In this document: piece after piece, positions 6,410-7,068 of the stretch
Layout of the letters: each line of letters opens with the position of its first letter
How positions within the stretch are numbered: position 1 is the first letter of the stretch
NCBI GenBank assembly: GCA_027296805.1
Contig: JAPUIR010000322.1
Location: 1-7,068 of the forward strand
Origin: Chloroflexota bacterium
GTDB taxonomy: Bacteria; Chloroflexota; Dehalococcoidia; Bin125
DNA: 7,068 bases
Direction of reading: 5' to 3'
Position numbers and translations under genes: made by a program
The notes under the pieces: generated by a model
The model's input: the letters and a program-made list of their open reading frames with translations, nothing else
Told to the model about the DNA's origin: nothing
The model's database searches: none

Positions 6410-6423
6410 CTGCGCATGTGCAG
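6410..6423. promoter_or_regulatory. 14-bp near-palindrome before the epoxide hydrolase gene
   Basis: CTGCGCATGTGCAG is a continuous dyad with one mismatched pair out of seven. It begins 18 bases past the kinase stop and ends 42 bases before the hydrolase ATG. A TACGCT at 6433-6438 (TANNNT pattern) could be a -10 for the hydrolase, which would put the dyad over its -35 region. A TTGACT at 6406-6411 is 21 bases from that -10, too far for a standard promoter. It is a weak candidate operator. Confidence 0.28.
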
Positions 6424-6464
6424 GCTCCGCCGTACGCTTCCGGACGCGGCGAGAGAGTGACGAC

Positions 6465-7068
6465 ATGAGCGACCTGACACAAGGTGACTGGGTCCACGAA
6501 CAACTCGACGATGTCAACGGCCTCTCGATGCACGTCGTGGAGCAGGGCAACGGCGATCCCGTCATCTTTTGCCACGGCTGGCCGGAACTGTGGTTTTCAT
6601 GGCGATCTCAGATCCCCGCTATCGCCGCGGCGGGCTTCCGTGCCATCGCACCCGACCAGCGCGGCTACGGGCGCACGACGGCGCCGGAGCCGATTGAGGC
6701 GTACACGCAGCAGTATCTTTGCGCGGACCTCGTGGCACTGCTCGACAAGCTGGCACTGGAACAGGCTGTCTTCGTAGGCCACGACTGGGGTGGCGCGGTC
6801 GTTTGGAACATGGCGCTGCACCATCCGGAGCGGGTACGCGCGGTAGCGGGCGTGAACACGCCGTTCGGCGGGCAGCCGCCGGCGCCCATGCTCGAGTTGC
6901 GCAAGGACGAGCCCGGGATCTGGGACTACCAGTTCTACTTCCAGGAGCCCGGCGTGGCGGAGGCGGAGCTGGAGGCGGATGTCGAACGGTCGCTGCGGCT
7001 AATCTTTCGCGGGAGCGATCCGGCCGACGAGTTTGACATCTTGGCCGGCTTCGACACTGTCCGGGAGC
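6465..7068 (+). CDS. Soluble epoxide hydrolase (alpha/beta hydrolase fold), N-terminal part
   Basis: Epoxide hydrolases open epoxides to vicinal diols through an ester on an active-site aspartate. The 201 codons present include the oxyanion-hole motif HGWPE (37-41), DQRGYG (64-69) and the nucleophile D107 in the elbow GHDWGGAVVW. After the elbow comes HPERVRAVAGVNTPF, then the start of the lid, with Y155 in WDYQFYFQEPGV. Y155 is 48 residues after D107, matching human enzyme D335 and Y383 as I recall them, so it is the likely first epoxide-polarising tyrosine. The second lid tyrosine and the catalytic Asp/His lie beyond the window. An Asp nucleophile excludes ordinary Ser esterases; a haloalkane dehalogenase is less likely because the residue after the Asp-Trp pair and the lid follow the epoxide hydrolase pattern. 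ATG 6465 has only a weak GAGAGAG upstream. The gene follows the kinase by 72 bp. Confidence 0.88.
   Translation, partial: MSDLTQGDWVHEQLDDVNGLSMHVVEQGNGDPVIFCHGWPELWFSWRSQIPAIAAAGFRAIAPDQRGYGRTTAPEPIEAYTQQYLCADLVALLDKLALEQAVFVGHDWGGAVVWNMALHHPERVRAVAGVNTPFGGQPPAPMLELRKDEPGIWDYQFYFQEPGVAEAELEADVERSLRLIFRGSDPADEFDILAGFDTVRE

Noticed and set aside
1..7068. A defence system, biosynthetic cluster or mobile island
   Set aside because: All five genes belong to well-known metabolic or enzyme families of normal size and composition. I see no toxin-antitoxin pair, nuclease, integrase, repeat array or coordinated pathway.

Overview
The window is about 65-70% GC with short intergenic gaps and no introns. 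It looks like a chromosomal piece of a high-GC bacterium. The partial methionine synthase resembles, from memory, the MetH type common in Actinomycetota (GATGTALQ, FGGLEGCNE, LNCATGPEMM, VDYVGRDG). I therefore lean towards an actinobacterial or related genome, with low confidence. I see no rRNA, tRNA, CRISPR array, insertion sequence or phage gene.

Layout: three genes read leftwards (minus strand) and two read rightwards (plus strand), diverging from a 105-bp control region at 5460-5564. On the minus strand, in transcription order, are an M3-family zinc oligopeptidase (5459-3471), an isocitrate dehydrogenase of the isocitrate/isopropylmalate dehydrogenase family (3310-2081), and the N-terminal 643 codons of cobalamin-dependent methionine synthase metH (1931 to beyond the left edge). 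On the plus strand are an aminoglycoside phosphotransferase/choline kinase-fold kinase (5565-6392) and the N-terminal 201 codons of a soluble epoxide hydrolase (6465 to beyond the right edge). All gaps between genes are under 170 bp, so no stretch above 300 bases lacks a gene.

The genes do not form one pathway. They cover methyl-group/methionine metabolism, a TCA-cycle-type oxidation, peptide turnover, a small-molecule kinase and epoxide detoxification. The 150-160-bp gaps between the minus-strand genes hold hairpins, a repeat and a promoter-like element, which suggests largely separate transcripts. The kinase and epoxide hydrolase are 72 bp apart and may be co-transcribed.

I did not find a convincing undescribed system. 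The points most worth a second look are small: a perfect 8-bp inverted repeat in the divergent promoter region, a probable leaderless start for the kinase, start-codon ambiguities in metH and the dehydrogenase, a paired 8-bp repeat before the dehydrogenase, and an epoxide hydrolase strikingly like the mammalian soluble enzyme.
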